Shown here piece by piece: positions 24,274 through 33,068 of a stretch of 64,000 nt of DNA (positions are counted from its first letter, which is position 1; each line of letters starts with the position of its first letter). The stretch spans positions 1 to 64,000 of the forward strand of contig JAKVKU010000015.1 of assembly GCA_022484695.1 (NCBI GenBank), read 5' to 3'. This stretch comes from Lactobacillus sp. GTDB taxonomy: Bacteria > Bacillota > Bacilli > Lactobacillales > Lactobacillaceae. The notes under the pieces were generated by a model. That model was not told where the DNA came from, searched no databases, and saw nothing but the letters and a program-made list of their open reading frames with translations. A program made the position numbers and the translations under genes.

Positions 24274-25266
24274 TTATCCTTTCACTTCGTGTAGTGCAGA
24301 TTTCCCCTGCAAAATGCGCAAAGCATCGTCTAAAGCAATATCCACCATGTTCCGCACCGCGGCATCGGTGTAAAAACCAATATGGGGCGTTACAGAAACA
24401 TTGGGCATTTGTAATAATTGGGTCAGTTCTGGGTTTTGATAGTCCGCGCCGGTGCGGTCTTCACCAAAAATCCCGGTTTCGCCTTCAATGGTGTCAATCC
24501 CCGCCCCGGCAATGTCTTTAGCGGCCAAAGCTTGGATCAAAGCTTTGGTATCTACGACTGGCCCTCTGGAACAGTTGATCAAGAAAGCGGTGGGTTTCAT
24601 GAGTTTCAAGGCTTGGGCATTGATCATGTGCTGGGTTTCTTCAGTCAACGGTGTATGACAAGTGACCACGTCTGCCGTCTTTAACAGGGTTTCCCGGTCA
24701 GTGTAAGTCAACACATCGCTTAATTCAGGGCGATGGATTGGGTCCTGGGCAATGACGGTAGCGCCCAAAGCGTTAAACAAGCGGGCCACGGCACTGCCGA
24801 TTTTACCAGCGCCGATGATACCCACGGTGAGGTTATGAATTTCTTGGGCTTCTAAGCCCCCCCAGCTGAAGTCCCCTTTTAATTCCCGGGCCCGGGTGTC
24901 ACCAATGTGGCGCAGTAAGAACATAGTATGGGTCAAGGTCAACTCCCCAACCGAACGGGGCGAATAAGCAGGAACGTTGGTGATGGTCAAAGCATTTTTA
25001 GCGGCTTGGTCAAAATCGATGATGTCATAACCCGTGATCCGCAAAGAAATTTGTTTCATGCCATAGTCTTTTAAGGTGCTGTAAATCTTTGGATCGGCGA
25101 CTTTGCCGTGTTGGGCGATGACGATGCCGTCAAATCCCTTGGCTTGGCTGACGGTGTCAATGTTAAAGGGGTCTTTGGTGGTGCTGACTTCAGTGTTGTT
25201 GGCTTTGGCCCAAGCTGCCACATCAGCAGCTTCGTCGGGACGGGCACTGTACATTAAAATTTTCAT
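24274..25266 (-). CDS. D-isomer-specific 2-hydroxyacid dehydrogenase
   Basis: A 330-residue NAD-dependent enzyme of the D-lactate/D-2-hydroxyisocaproate dehydrogenase family. The Rossmann motif VGIIGAGKIGSAVA is in the middle; catalytic Arg (NCSRGPVVD), Glu (DTIEGETG) and His (VTPHIGFYTD) are in place. It reduces 2-keto acids to D-2-hydroxy acids. Coupled to the upstream aminotransferase, it could make phenyllactate or 4-hydroxyphenyllactate from aromatic keto acids. GGAGG precedes the ATG. Substrate range is inferred from the operon. Confidence 0.9.
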   Translation of the reverse strand: MKILMYSARPDEAADVAAWAKANNTEVSTTKDPFNIDTVSQAKGFDGIVIAQHGKVADPKIYSTLKDYGMKQISLRITGYDIIDFDQAAKNALTITNVPAYSPRSVGELTLTHTMFLLRHIGDTRARELKGDFSWGGLEAQEIHNLTVGIIGAGKIGSAVARLFNALGATVIAQDPIHRPELSDVLTYTDRETLLKTADVVTCHTPLTEETQHMINAQALKLMKPTAFLINCSRGPVVDTKALIQALAAKDIAGAGIDTIEGETGIFGEDRTGADYQNPELTQLLQMPNVSVTPHIGFYTDAAVRNMVDIALDDALRILQGKSALHEVKG

Positions 25267-25309
25267 AAGTTAAATTTCCTCCAGTTATTGGTAAGTTAAG
25301 TATTGTGAA

Positions 25310-26494
25310 TTATTGGGCGGTGACTTGGTTGTCGGCCACATAAGCGCCGATGCGGGTCACGGCTTTTTTCAGGTTGGCTAGGCTGGCAGCGTAGCTGATC
25401 CGCACGTAGCCTTCACCGCCAGGGCCAAAGTTGGAGCCGGCAATCAGGGCGACTTTGGCTTTTTTAGCCAAGTCATAACAGAAATCCGCACTGTTTTGAA
25501 TCAAGCCGGCCGGAATTTTGGCAAAGAGGTAAAAGGCCCCATCTGGTGCCGCGGAAGTGAAACCAATATCACCCAGCGCTTTGACCAGGTAATCGCGGCG
25601 CTCTTGGTAAGCGGCCCGCATTTTCACCCCGTCGTCGGGGCCATTCTTGAAGGCTTCTAAGGCGGCGTCTTGGGCATTGGCGGTGGCACAGGTGATGCAG
25701 AATTGATGGACTTTGCCGATTTGAGTCACCACGGCTTTAGGCCCGCAGAGCAGGCCAATGCGCCAACCGGTCATGGCATGGGATTTGGACACCCCATTTA
25801 ATAACAAGACTTGGTCCGGCAGCAATTCAGCCAAGGACACATGCTTGGTGCCGTAAGTCAGCTCACTGTAAATTTCATCACAGATGGCGAAGATGTCGTA
25901 TTTGGCAATCACGTTCGCCAGTTTCTGCAAAGCTTCCCGGTGGTAAGTGACGCCGGTGGGATTATTAGGATAATTTAAGACAACGGCCTTTACATTAGAA
26001 TTGGCTTGCAACACCTCATCTAATTTGTCAGCATCCAGCACAAAACCGGTATCAGACGTATCAATAAAAATTGGTTTAGCCCCATTTAAGATGGTGATGG
26101 GTATGTAAAGTGGGAAGATGGGTGTGGGAATCACCACGGCATCCCCAGGATTTAAAATCGCGGTCAGCGCTGAATAGATGGCCTCCGTGGCCCCGGCAGT
26201 GACCAGCACTTCAGATTCCGGATCGTAGTGGACGTCGTATTTGTTAGCCAGAAAAGTGGCTGCGGCTTGACGTAATTCTAATTCACCGGCAGAATTGGTA
26301 TAGTGACTATGGTCGGCTTCAATACTGCGAATCCCGGCTTGTTTCACATGTTCCGGGGTATTGAAATCTGGTTCCCCTAGAGTTAATTTCACAATGTCCG
26401 GGATCGTGGAGATTTCCTTATTGAAGGCTAAGATGCCTGAGGGTTGTAACTGGGCAAGTTCAGTTTTCATATGGGTGCTTAAATCTTTTGTCAT
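25310..26494 (-). CDS. Class I/II aminotransferase, probably aromatic
   Basis: A 394-residue PLP enzyme of fold type I. Visible features are SGILAFNKE near the N-terminus, NYPNNPTG for cofactor and substrate contact, CDEIYSELTY, the PLP lysine in NGVSKSHAMTGWRIG, and YVRISYA with the carboxylate-binding Arg. Its relatives include AraT and PatA. GGAGG precedes the ATG. The mRNA begins with an attenuator whose leader peptide is full of Tyr, Phe and Trp codons, strongly suggesting an aromatic amino acid role, in synthesis of Phe/Tyr or in their transamination. It heads the operon with the dehydrogenase and the PTS_EIIC_2 protein. Confidence 0.9.
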   Translation of the reverse strand: MTKDLSTHMKTELAQLQPSGILAFNKEISTIPDIVKLTLGEPDFNTPEHVKQAGIRSIEADHSHYTNSAGELELRQAAATFLANKYDVHYDPESEVLVTAGATEAIYSALTAILNPGDAVVIPTPIFPLYIPITILNGAKPIFIDTSDTGFVLDADKLDEVLQANSNVKAVVLNYPNNPTGVTYHREALQKLANVIAKYDIFAICDEIYSELTYGTKHVSLAELLPDQVLLLNGVSKSHAMTGWRIGLLCGPKAVVTQIGKVHQFCITCATANAQDAALEAFKNGPDDGVKMRAAYQERRDYLVKALGDIGFTSAAPDGAFYLFAKIPAGLIQNSADFCYDLAKKAKVALIAGSNFGPGGEGYVRISYAASLANLKKAVTRIGAYVADNQVTAQ

Positions 26495-26547
26495 ATTATT
26501 CCTCCTAAATATTTTGGTAGCGCCAGATAGGGCGCTGTTGAAACGCT

Positions 26548-26654
26548 AGTCAGGTAGCAAACGCCTCCGCTTAGCTACGTCAGGCGTATTGCGCTTTGCG
26601 CAATCCCCCTGGTTAGGCTATGCTCGGTGCCAGAGCGCTTGCTTGGTTCTGACT
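26548..26654. repeat. Palindromic repeat unit, copy 1
   Basis: About 75 bp starting CCTCCGCTTAGCTACGTCAG recurs 118 bp away. Inside is a hairpin ATTGCGC-TTT-GCGCAAT within CAGG / CCTG arms; outer partial inverted arms (AGTCAG, AGCAA, CGC) close the unit. It lies in the 5-prime leader of the aminotransferase mRNA. It resembles a MITE or REP-like element. Confidence 0.7.
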
Positions 26655-26667
26655 TCGGAAACGCGTT

Positions 26668-26763
26668 AAAAGTAGCTGGCCCCTCCGCTTAGCTACGTCA
26701 GGTGCATTGTGCTTTGCACAATCCCCCTGACTAGGCTATGCTCGGTGCCAGGGCGCTACTTTT
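26668..26763. repeat. Palindromic repeat unit, copy 2
   Basis: Second copy, with outer arms AAAAGTAGC / GCTACTTTT and inner hairpin ATTGTGC-TTT-GCACAAT within GTCAGG / CCTGAC. Compared with copy 1 both sides of the inner stem have changed so that pairing is kept. Confidence 0.7.
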
Positions 26764-26775
26764 AGCGCTCTGAAT

Positions 26776-26915
26776 AAAAAAACCCCCACAGCTGTTTGTA
26801 CAAACTGTGGGGGAAAACTTACCCATTACGGGATTTAGCCACACAGTTTGCTGAAAGCATCTGTGTGACCCAGAATTTTAACAATGCCAAAATCTTCTGG
26901 TCTTCACAGATGCTT
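26776..26915 (-). promoter_or_regulatory. Transcription attenuator of the aromatic operon
   Basis: Mutually exclusive stems can be drawn on the minus-strand RNA. Segment 1 AAGCATCTGTGA (26904-26915) pairs with 2 CACACAGATGCTT (26855-26867). Segment 2 CACACAG can instead pair with CTGTGTG of 3. Segment 3 CAAACTGTGTGG (26839-26850) pairs with 4 CCCCCACAGTTTG (26801-26813). Segment 4 pairs with 5 to form the terminator CCCCCACAG / CTGTGGGGG plus seven T residues (26776-26813). A ribosome stalled on the aromatic codons leaves 1 free, giving 1:2 and 3:4 (read-through); a ribosome reaching the stop covers 1, giving 2:3 and 4:5 (termination). Confidence 0.85.
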
Positions 26916-26972
26916 GTGAAAAAACCAAAAGTAATAATATCGATTTGCATGAGATATTAGGGTTGTTGACAT
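26904..26972 (-). CDS. Attenuator leader peptide rich in Tyr/Phe/Trp
   Basis: A 22-codon ORF with AAGGAG 9 nt before its ATG at 26972. After MSTTLISHANR come seven aromatic codons in a row, YYYFWFF, then HKHL and stop. The stop codon lies inside stem segment 1 of the attenuator. This is the layout of classical amino acid leader peptides such as those of pheA and trp in enteric bacteria. It should sense charging of Tyr, Phe and Trp tRNAs. Confidence 0.85.
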   Translation of the reverse strand: MSTTLISHANRYYYFWFFHKHL

Positions 26973-27005
26973 TATTAAAAACTCCTTAAAATTATTCTTG
27001 AAACT

Positions 27006-27033
27006 ATCATAGCATTTTAACTTAAAAAGTCAA
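27006..27033 (-). promoter_or_regulatory. Promoter of the attenuated aromatic operon
   Basis: TTGACT (27028-27033) and TATGAT (27006-27011) with a 16-bp spacer on the minus strand, about 35 nt before the leader peptide start and just upstream of the end of trpS. Confidence 0.6.
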
Positions 27034-27042
27034 AGCATTTTT

Positions 27043-28059
27043 TTAGAAATAATTAATGCCAATGGCATCCCGGACTTCTTGCAGGGTTTGGTTGGCCACC
27101 ACGTTAGCCTTTTCACTACCCTTTTTCAAGATTTCCATGACAGCTGCGGGGTCTTTTTCAAACTCAGCTCGCCGGGCCCGGATGGGATCAAAAGCAGCTT
27201 GTAAGACCTCGTTTAAATAACGTTTTAATTTCACATCCCCTAAGCCGCCCTTTTCATATTGGGCTTTTAATTCGGCGACTTTGGCGGTATCTTCATCAAA
27301 GGCATCTAAGTAAGTAAAGACAGTGTTGCCTTTAACTTGACCTGGGTCCTCAACGTGAATATGATTAGGGTCAGTATACATGGACATGATTTTCTTTTGC
27401 ATGGTGTCAGGATCATCGGAAATGTAAATCGCATTGCCCAAGGACTTGGACATTTTGGCATTGCCATCTAAGCCCGGCAGGCGACCTTCACCTTTGGGTG
27501 GGAAGACCCCTTGTGGTTCCACAAGAATATCTTGTTTGTAAATACTGTTGAAACTGCGGACGATTTCTCTAGCCTGCTCCATCATAGGTTCTTGGTCGTC
27601 CCCAACTGGGACTGTATCTGCCTTAAAGGCCGTAATGTCTGCGGTTTGGCTCACGGGATAGACCAAAAAGCCGGCGGGGACACTTTGGCCAAAGGATTTT
27701 TGGCGAATTTCCGTCTTAACGGTAGGGTTTCTTTCCAACCGGGAAACGGAGACAATATTCAAATAATGGGCGGTTAACTCGGTCAAAGCCGGAATTTGGG
27801 ATTGTACCAAAATCGTGGACTTGGCTGGGTCGATGCCCACCGCTAAATAATCCAAGGCGACTTGCATCAGTGAGTTGCGGATCTTTTCAGGATCCCGGGC
27901 GTTATCAGTCAAAGCCTGCATGTCGGCGATCATGATAAATGTTTCATAATCCCCGGAGTTTTGCATGCGCACGCGATTTTTCAATGAGCCGATATAATGA
28001 CCAATATGTAGTTTGCCAGTTGGTCTGTCACCGGTTAAAATAATATGTTTTTTAGACAT
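27043..28059 (-). CDS. trpS: Tryptophanyl-tRNA synthetase
   Basis: A 338-residue class I aminoacyl-tRNA synthetase charging tRNA-Trp. The HIGH motif is HIGH at residues 18-21 and the KMSKS loop is intact near residue 204. Specificity regions such as [14 protein letters not shown] and VPVGDDQ are typical of TrpRS. No T-box was seen upstream, although trpS genes in Firmicutes often have one. It is directly upstream of, but separated by a promoter from, the attenuated aromatic operon. Confidence 0.97.
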   Translation of the reverse strand: MSKKHIILTGDRPTGKLHIGHYIGSLKNRVRMQNSGDYETFIMIADMQALTDNARDPEKIRNSLMQVALDYLAVGIDPAKSTILVQSQIPALTELTAHYLNIVSVSRLERNPTVKTEIRQKSFGQSVPAGFLVYPVSQTADITAFKADTVPVGDDQEPMMEQAREIVRSFNSIYKQDILVEPQGVFPPKGEGRLPGLDGNAKMSKSLGNAIYISDDPDTMQKKIMSMYTDPNHIHVEDPGQVKGNTVFTYLDAFDEDTAKVAELKAQYEKGGLGDVKLKRYLNEVLQAAFDPIRARRAEFEKDPAAVMEILKKGSEKANVVANQTLQEVRDAIGINYF

Positions 28060-28246
28060 TGTTTTTCCCCTTTATATATAGTCCTCAATGATATTTAGTC
28101 TAGCGATGAAAACGCTAAAAGTCAAAGAAAATTCCAAGCTGCACTACTTTTTAAATAACGCTTGGCGGACTTGGCTTTACAAGCCCCACAATTCAGCGTA
28201 AACTATTCTGTTCACGTCTTTTAGATACACGTCAGGAGGTTTTTCA

Positions 28247-30589
28247 ATGAAACAAGTCACCACTGATGAACAACAACACCAATTAGAACAACATGCCGAG
28301 CAACAACGGGTGGATAAGGTCACCACGGAAATTTCCCAACAATTGGCCGACACCACCGATAAATTAGCCCAGGCTCATCAAGAAACCCATCGCATCGAAG
28401 TTAACTACGGGGACAATACCAAGGTCAACGTCACTGAAATCGATGATAAAATGGAAACCAACGCCGCCGTCCAGCAGCAAAAAAATCTGGTGGAAAGCGC
28501 CGTTGAAACCGAAAAAATCCTGGAAAGCCAAGTCACTGTCTTAAAGGACTTGGCCGACTCCCCTTACTTTGGTCGCATTGATATTGACGAAGATGGGGAC
28601 AAGGATACGCTATATATTGGTACCGCCACCTTACAAGACAATCAGGAAAATTTCTTGATCTACGACTGGCGGGCGCCAATTTCCAGTATTTACTACAACG
28701 GTACCTTAGGGCGGGTCACTTATGACACCCCAGGGGGCAAACAGGCCGTTGACCTGGAAAAGAAGCGCCAATTTCTCATCAGCCAAGGTCAAATCTTGAA
28801 TATGTTTGATACCAATGAAACCGTGGGGGATGAAATCCTCCAAACGGTTTTGGGTCAGCAAAATGATGAAAAAATGCGCAATATCGTGGCCACTATTCAA
28901 AAAGAACAAAATGATATCATCCGCAACACCACCGCGGACCTTTTGGTGGTCCAAGGGGTGGCCGGCAGTGGTAAGACCTCGGCGATTTTACAAAGAATTG
29001 CCTATCTGCTTTATCATTCCCGCAGCCAACTGGATGCGGATCAAATTATTTTATTCTCCCCCAACCGGCTATTTTCCAACTATATTTCTGCGGTCCTGCC
29101 TAGTTTAGGTGAAAAAAATATGCGTCAGGTCACCCTTGCGGAATTTTTGACCCAGCGCTTTAGCGGCCTCACGGTGGAAAGTTTATTTGAACGCTTTGAA
29201 AAAGACCAACACAGCTTTCCTGCTGTGGCTAAGCAATTGCGGCTGTATAAGGAAAGTGCCGCTTTCATGGACCGGGTCAAGGCTTACGTGAAAAAAACCG
29301 ATGGTCATATCTTAGCCTTTAGTAGTATCTACTTTGAAGGCAAGCCCTTCTTCAAAAAATCAGAAATCCAGGACATTTACAGCAGTCTGCCAAAATTAAT
29401 GTTACCGCGAGATAAATTTTTAAATACTAAGAACACCCTGATCAAACGCTTGAAGCGCCGGATCAAACAAGACGCCCATTCCGATGCGGTGCAAGAGGCG
29501 GTGAGTTTGTTGGATGAGTACCAATATCAAAGTCTCACCAACCATCGCACTTTTACATCGGGGGATGACGAGATTAATTTTGTGGCCCGGGCTTTGGTGC
29601 GCAAGCGCTATGAAGTGATTTACGATGCCATTTATAATGATTACTTCATTGATATCTATGAGGAATATAGTAGTTTCTTAAAGGATAATCGCCCGGCCGA
29701 TATTGAACCCAAGCTTTGGGACACCATGATCCAACAAACGGTCAATGATGTGGAAGCCCATAAGATTCATTTAGAAGACGCGGTGCCGTTGCTTTATTTA
29801 CGGGACTTGCTCACGGGTAGCGGTCAAAATCATAGCATGCAATATTTGTTTATTGATGAGATGCAGGATTACTCCGCTGCGCAATTGGTTTATGTGAAAC
29901 ATGCTTTTCCGAGAGCGAAGTTGACCTTATTAGGGGATAGCGCCCAGGATGTGTTCACTGCGGAGTACCATCCCAGCGATTTCATCCATGAAATTGAAAA
30001 TATCTTTCCCCATAATCGCATCGCTTTGTTCACCTTGTTGAAGAGCTATCGCTCCACTAAGCCCATCACCGACTTTGCCAAGGCCATGTTGCCGAATGCC
30101 CAAGATATTGAGGCTTTCTCTCGAGAAGGTTCTAAACCGGCCTACTATTTGTGTCCCAGCGAAGATACGGCTTTGACCCAAATGACCCGTTTGACCAATG
30201 GACTCCTCCACAGCAACAAAACGGTGGCGGTTTTGACCAAGACGGAATACCAGGCTAACAAACTCTATGCGTCTTTGCGGGTGGATCATCCGGTGACGTT
30301 AATGTCCGACCGGGACCGTTCCATCCCCAATGGCATCTTGATTTTACCCATCTATTTGGCCAAAGGTTTGGAATTTGATGCCGTGATTGGCTACGATGTG
30401 TCCAACAGCAGCTATCACGAATCCGGGGACCGGGATATCTTGTATACCCTAGCCTCCCGGGCCATGCATGATTTGCAACTGGTGGGCATCAAAGCCCCCA
30501 GCCCGATTCTAGAAGAAATTCCCCAAGACTTATTTGACTATTACCAAGTCACTGAAGCCCAGGAATTGATTGCCAAATCTGTGGAATAA
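28247..30589 (+). CDS. helD: HelD-like UvrD-superfamily helicase
   Basis: A 780-residue SF1 helicase-like ATPase. A long N-terminal coiled coil (about residues 1-110) precedes the 1A domain with Walker A GVAGSGKTS, Walker B LFIDEMQD, and later motif regions TLLKSYRST and LAKGLEFDAVI. Firmicute HelD binds RNA polymerase and releases stalled complexes rather than unwinding DNA. AGGAGG precedes the ATG. Monocistronic with a terminator. Confidence 0.92.
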   Translation: MKQVTTDEQQHQLEQHAEQQRVDKVTTEISQQLADTTDKLAQAHQETHRIEVNYGDNTKVNVTEIDDKMETNAAVQQQKNLVESAVETEKILESQVTVLKDLADSPYFGRIDIDEDGDKDTLYIGTATLQDNQENFLIYDWRAPISSIYYNGTLGRVTYDTPGGKQAVDLEKKRQFLISQGQILNMFDTNETVGDEILQTVLGQQNDEKMRNIVATIQKEQNDIIRNTTADLLVVQGVAGSGKTSAILQRIAYLLYHSRSQLDADQIILFSPNRLFSNYISAVLPSLGEKNMRQVTLAEFLTQRFSGLTVESLFERFEKDQHSFPAVAKQLRLYKESAAFMDRVKAYVKKTDGHILAFSSIYFEGKPFFKKSEIQDIYSSLPKLMLPRDKFLNTKNTLIKRLKRRIKQDAHSDAVQEAVSLLDEYQYQSLTNHRTFTSGDDEINFVARALVRKRYEVIYDAIYNDYFIDIYEEYSSFLKDNRPADIEPKLWDTMIQQTVNDVEAHKIHLEDAVPLLYLRDLLTGSGQNHSMQYLFIDEMQDYSAAQLVYVKHAFPRAKLTLLGDSAQDVFTAEYHPSDFIHEIENIFPHNRIALFTLLKSYRSTKPITDFAKAMLPNAQDIEAFSREGSKPAYYLCPSEDTALTQMTRLTNGLLHSNKTVAVLTKTEYQANKLYASLRVDHPVTLMSDRDRSIPNGILILPIYLAKGLEFDAVIGYDVSNSSYHESGDRDILYTLASRAMHDLQLVGIKAPSPILEEIPQDLFDYYQVTEAQELIAKSVE

Positions 30590-30600
30590 GCGCTGAAAAC

Positions 30601-30657
30601 AAAACAGGCACGCAACTTTGCTATCTTAATAAGATGGCTGGTTGCGTGCCTGTTTTT
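30601..30657. terminator. Terminator after helD, probably bidirectional
   Basis: Long stem AAAACAGGCACGCAAC / GTTGCGTGCCTGTTTT; serves helD and the convergent DUF3784 gene. Confidence 0.85.
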
Positions 30658-30979
30658 ATTTGATGCGATCCACTTTGCGGTTCATGTAGATGACGAAACT
30701 AATTAAAGGTATGCCGACGATTAACAGCACTGCACCAACTGCCGCCCAGGATTTATTGTTATTCAGAATCCAAAAAACTGGCAGTAATGACGCATCTAGA
30801 AAAAGAATATAATTACCGCTGAGTCGGCCTAACACACGTTTTTGTGGCTCAGAATATTTTTCAGGCGCATAACCAGCCAGCAAATCTAAGCCCTTGCCAT
30901 TTCTAACCAGCAATCCGAACACCGCGATCGCCACAAATACCACCGCTGCTAAGATACCGAGAATCGGAATATTTTCCAT
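30656..30979 (-). CDS. DUF3784 membrane protein
   Basis: A 107-residue protein with three predicted membrane helices. After the first helix comes the DUF3784-like signature GKGLDLLAGYAPEKYSEPQK. Function unknown in the family. AGGGAG precedes the ATG. It is a tandem paralogue of the next gene, which shares GKGL..LAGY and the Tyr-Ser-x-x-Gln pattern. Confidence 0.75.
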   Translation of the reverse strand: MENIPILGILAAVVFVAIAVFGLLVRNGKGLDLLAGYAPEKYSEPQKRVLGRLSGNYILFLDASLLPVFWILNNNKSWAAVGAVLLIVGIPLISFVIYMNRKVDRIK

Positions 30980-31039
30980 GAGAGCTCCCTCACTTTCATT
31001 TCAAAACGCACTTAGTTTATTGAGATATCTGACTTACAA

Positions 31040-31366
31040 TCATTTGAAGTGATCCATTTTGTAATTAACGTAAATGAGAAATATAAGCATGGTCAGCACA
31101 ACGAATAGCAATGCACTGAGAATCAGACCAATCTTACGTGTAGTCAATGTAATCCAAAAGAGCATTAGCATTGATGCCGCAAAAATAAACATGTAGTTGC
31201 CAGTGACCCGGCCCGCCCACTGATTTTGGGCTTTGGAATATTCTTTGGGATCATAGCCTGCTAGCCAAGACAAACCCTTACCTTTTCTCAAAAAGAAGCC
31301 ATACACAACAATAAGTAGCTCAGCTACTGCAATCACAATGCCCGCCAGCCATTTACCATTCATCAT
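31040..31366 (-). CDS. DUF3784 membrane protein, tandem paralogue
   Basis: A 108-residue, three-helix membrane protein with GKGLSWLAGYDPKEYSKAQN after helix 1, paralogous to its downstream neighbour. GAGG lies 5 nt before the first of two adjacent ATG codons. The two genes are probably cotranscribed. Function unknown. Confidence 0.75.
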   Translation of the reverse strand: MMNGKWLAGIVIAVAELLIVVYGFFLRKGKGLSWLAGYDPKEYSKAQNQWAGRVTGNYMFIFAASMLMLFWITLTTRKIGLILSALLFVVLTMLIFLIYVNYKMDHFK

Positions 31367-31670
31367 CGTTACCTCGCCTTCTTAAAAAAACAACCCAAGA
31401 CGAATCGCTCATTAATACACAATACTATATAAGTTAATTCTACCGCGAAATTTATTTATCTCAAGGAAAATGACTGCGGTAAATTAAAATTTATCTAATG
31501 TATTATAGGCCCGATGAACTTTTGCTTGGGCCTATCAAAAGAAGTGCCCGCATTAAAGACTAATTAAGGTATAATGAATTACACATCATTTTGCCATATT
31601 GTCATTGGCAATTGATACCGCGTTCTTGGTGCCAAAGTTCTTATTCTTAAAGAAGTGAGTTGTTGCGTAG
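31367..31670. other. AT-rich intergenic region
   Basis: About 300 bp between divergent genes. It contains a hairpin ATAGGCCC / GGGCCTAT at about 31504-31538 and a TATAAT at about 31570 that may be the -10 of the TSUP gene. I see no gene. Confidence 0.4.
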
Positions 31671-32432
31671 ATGTTGACCAATTTTTTAATCGTTTGTCCT
31701 CTAGTTTTTTTAGCCGGTTTTGTGGATGCCATTGCCGGGGGTGGTGGGCTGATTTCCCTGCCGGCTTATATGATGACCGGCCTCCCCGCCCACTTTGCCA
31801 TTGGCACAAATAAATTATCCTCGGCCATGGGCACCTTCGTCACCACCGTGGAATTTGCCCGCAGTGGGTATTTGCGGCTACGCTTGGCGTCAATTGCCAT
31901 TGTGGCCGCCTTGATGGGTTCTTTTTTGGGAGCCAAAATCGCCCTGCAACTCACGGATTTTTTCTTCCGCATATTATTACTGATCATCCTGCCGGCCACT
32001 GCTTTATACCTCATGCTCAATCGCCACGCCCTACATAGCACTACCCTGCGTGTCAACAAGTTAACCAAGTCGCAAATTAGTTGGTCTGTGGTGATTGCCT
32101 TTTGCTTGGGGATTTATGACGGCTTTTATGGCCCCGGCGCTGGGACATTTTTACTGCTCCTGCTAACCGGCCTGGCCCACTTACCCATCAATCTAGCAGC
32201 GGGAACCACCAAAATCATCAATTTGACCACCAACATTACCGCCCTGGTAGTCTTCTTCACTAATGGCAAGGTCCTATTGGTACTGGGGCTGGTGGCGGGT
32301 ATTTTCAGCATCATTGGCAACCACTTAGGGGCACTTTACTTTAAAAAATATGGCAGTCGTATTGCTAAGCCCATCACCATCGTGGTCCTGCTGATCTTTT
32401 TGACCAAAACTATTATTGATTTCTTGGCTTAA
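31671..32432 (+). CDS. TSUP (TauE/SafE) family permease
   Basis: A 253-residue membrane protein with about eight helices. The N-terminal FVDAIAGGGGLISLPAY and the repeat-like FYGPGAGTFLLLLL are signatures of TSUP permeases, many of which export sulfite or organosulfur compounds. Substrate not predictable. The ribosome binding site (AAGTGAG, 12 nt away) is weak, so the start is only probable. Confidence 0.85.
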   Translation: MLTNFLIVCPLVFLAGFVDAIAGGGGLISLPAYMMTGLPAHFAIGTNKLSSAMGTFVTTVEFARSGYLRLRLASIAIVAALMGSFLGAKIALQLTDFFFRILLLIILPATALYLMLNRHALHSTTLRVNKLTKSQISWSVVIAFCLGIYDGFYGPGAGTFLLLLLTGLAHLPINLAAGTTKIINLTTNITALVVFFTNGKVLLVLGLVAGIFSIIGNHLGALYFKKYGSRIAKPITIVVLLIFLTKTIIDFLA

Positions 32433-32477
32433 GTGACTTGCTAAGAACGGGTCACTTATTTAACAGTTGTGACCTGC

Positions 32478-32960
32478 TTAAATAGCCAGCTCAAAAAAGC
32501 GATCCATGGCCGAGTGCTCCCCATTGTTTAAAGGTTGATCCAATTCAGAAAAGCCATATTGTCGATATGTATGAATAGCCGCCTTTAAATTATGATGGGT
32601 CTCTAGATAAATCTGTTGATAGCCGGCCTGCTTGGCAAAGGCCACGGCCGCATCTAAGAGTTGGTAACTCAAGTGATGACCCTGGGCAGCCGGGACCAAG
32701 TACAGTTTTTGTAACTCTGCCACTTTATTTACCAAATCGTATTCCGCAATACCGGTGCCGCCCCAAATAACTCCCTGGGCTGATTTGGCCACAAAGTATT
32801 GACGTTTAGGACAGGCTTGGTAATAACTGGTTAAGTCTGTCAGTTCCGGGTCAAAGTAAGCCGTGCCCGGAATCGCTAAGTCATTTGTCTCTAAAGATTC
32901 ACGGATAATCTGGCGAAGCGCTAGATTATCACCGCTTTGAATTGGTTTGATTTGTATCAT
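32478..32960 (-). CDS. GNAT family N-acetyltransferase
   Basis: A 160-residue acetyl-CoA-dependent acetyltransferase. The central strand AELQKLYLVPAAQGHHLSYQLL carries the acetyl-CoA-binding loop, altered from the usual RxxGxG/A (QGHHLS). The C-terminal YLETHHNLKAAIHTYRQYGF is typical. The substrate is unknown. Confidence 0.85.
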   Translation of the reverse strand: MIQIKPIQSGDNLALRQIIRESLETNDLAIPGTAYFDPELTDLTSYYQACPKRQYFVAKSAQGVIWGGTGIAEYDLVNKVAELQKLYLVPAAQGHHLSYQLLDAAVAFAKQAGYQQIYLETHHNLKAAIHTYRQYGFSELDQPLNNGEHSAMDRFFELAI

Positions 32961-33068
32961 ATGCTTGCCCCCATATATTTATCTTATAGCATACGCGGTG
33001 GTGTCATTTTTTGCATTAGTTTATTTAATTATTCATCCCAAAAATTTACCCGATGAGGAGTCTTTAGT

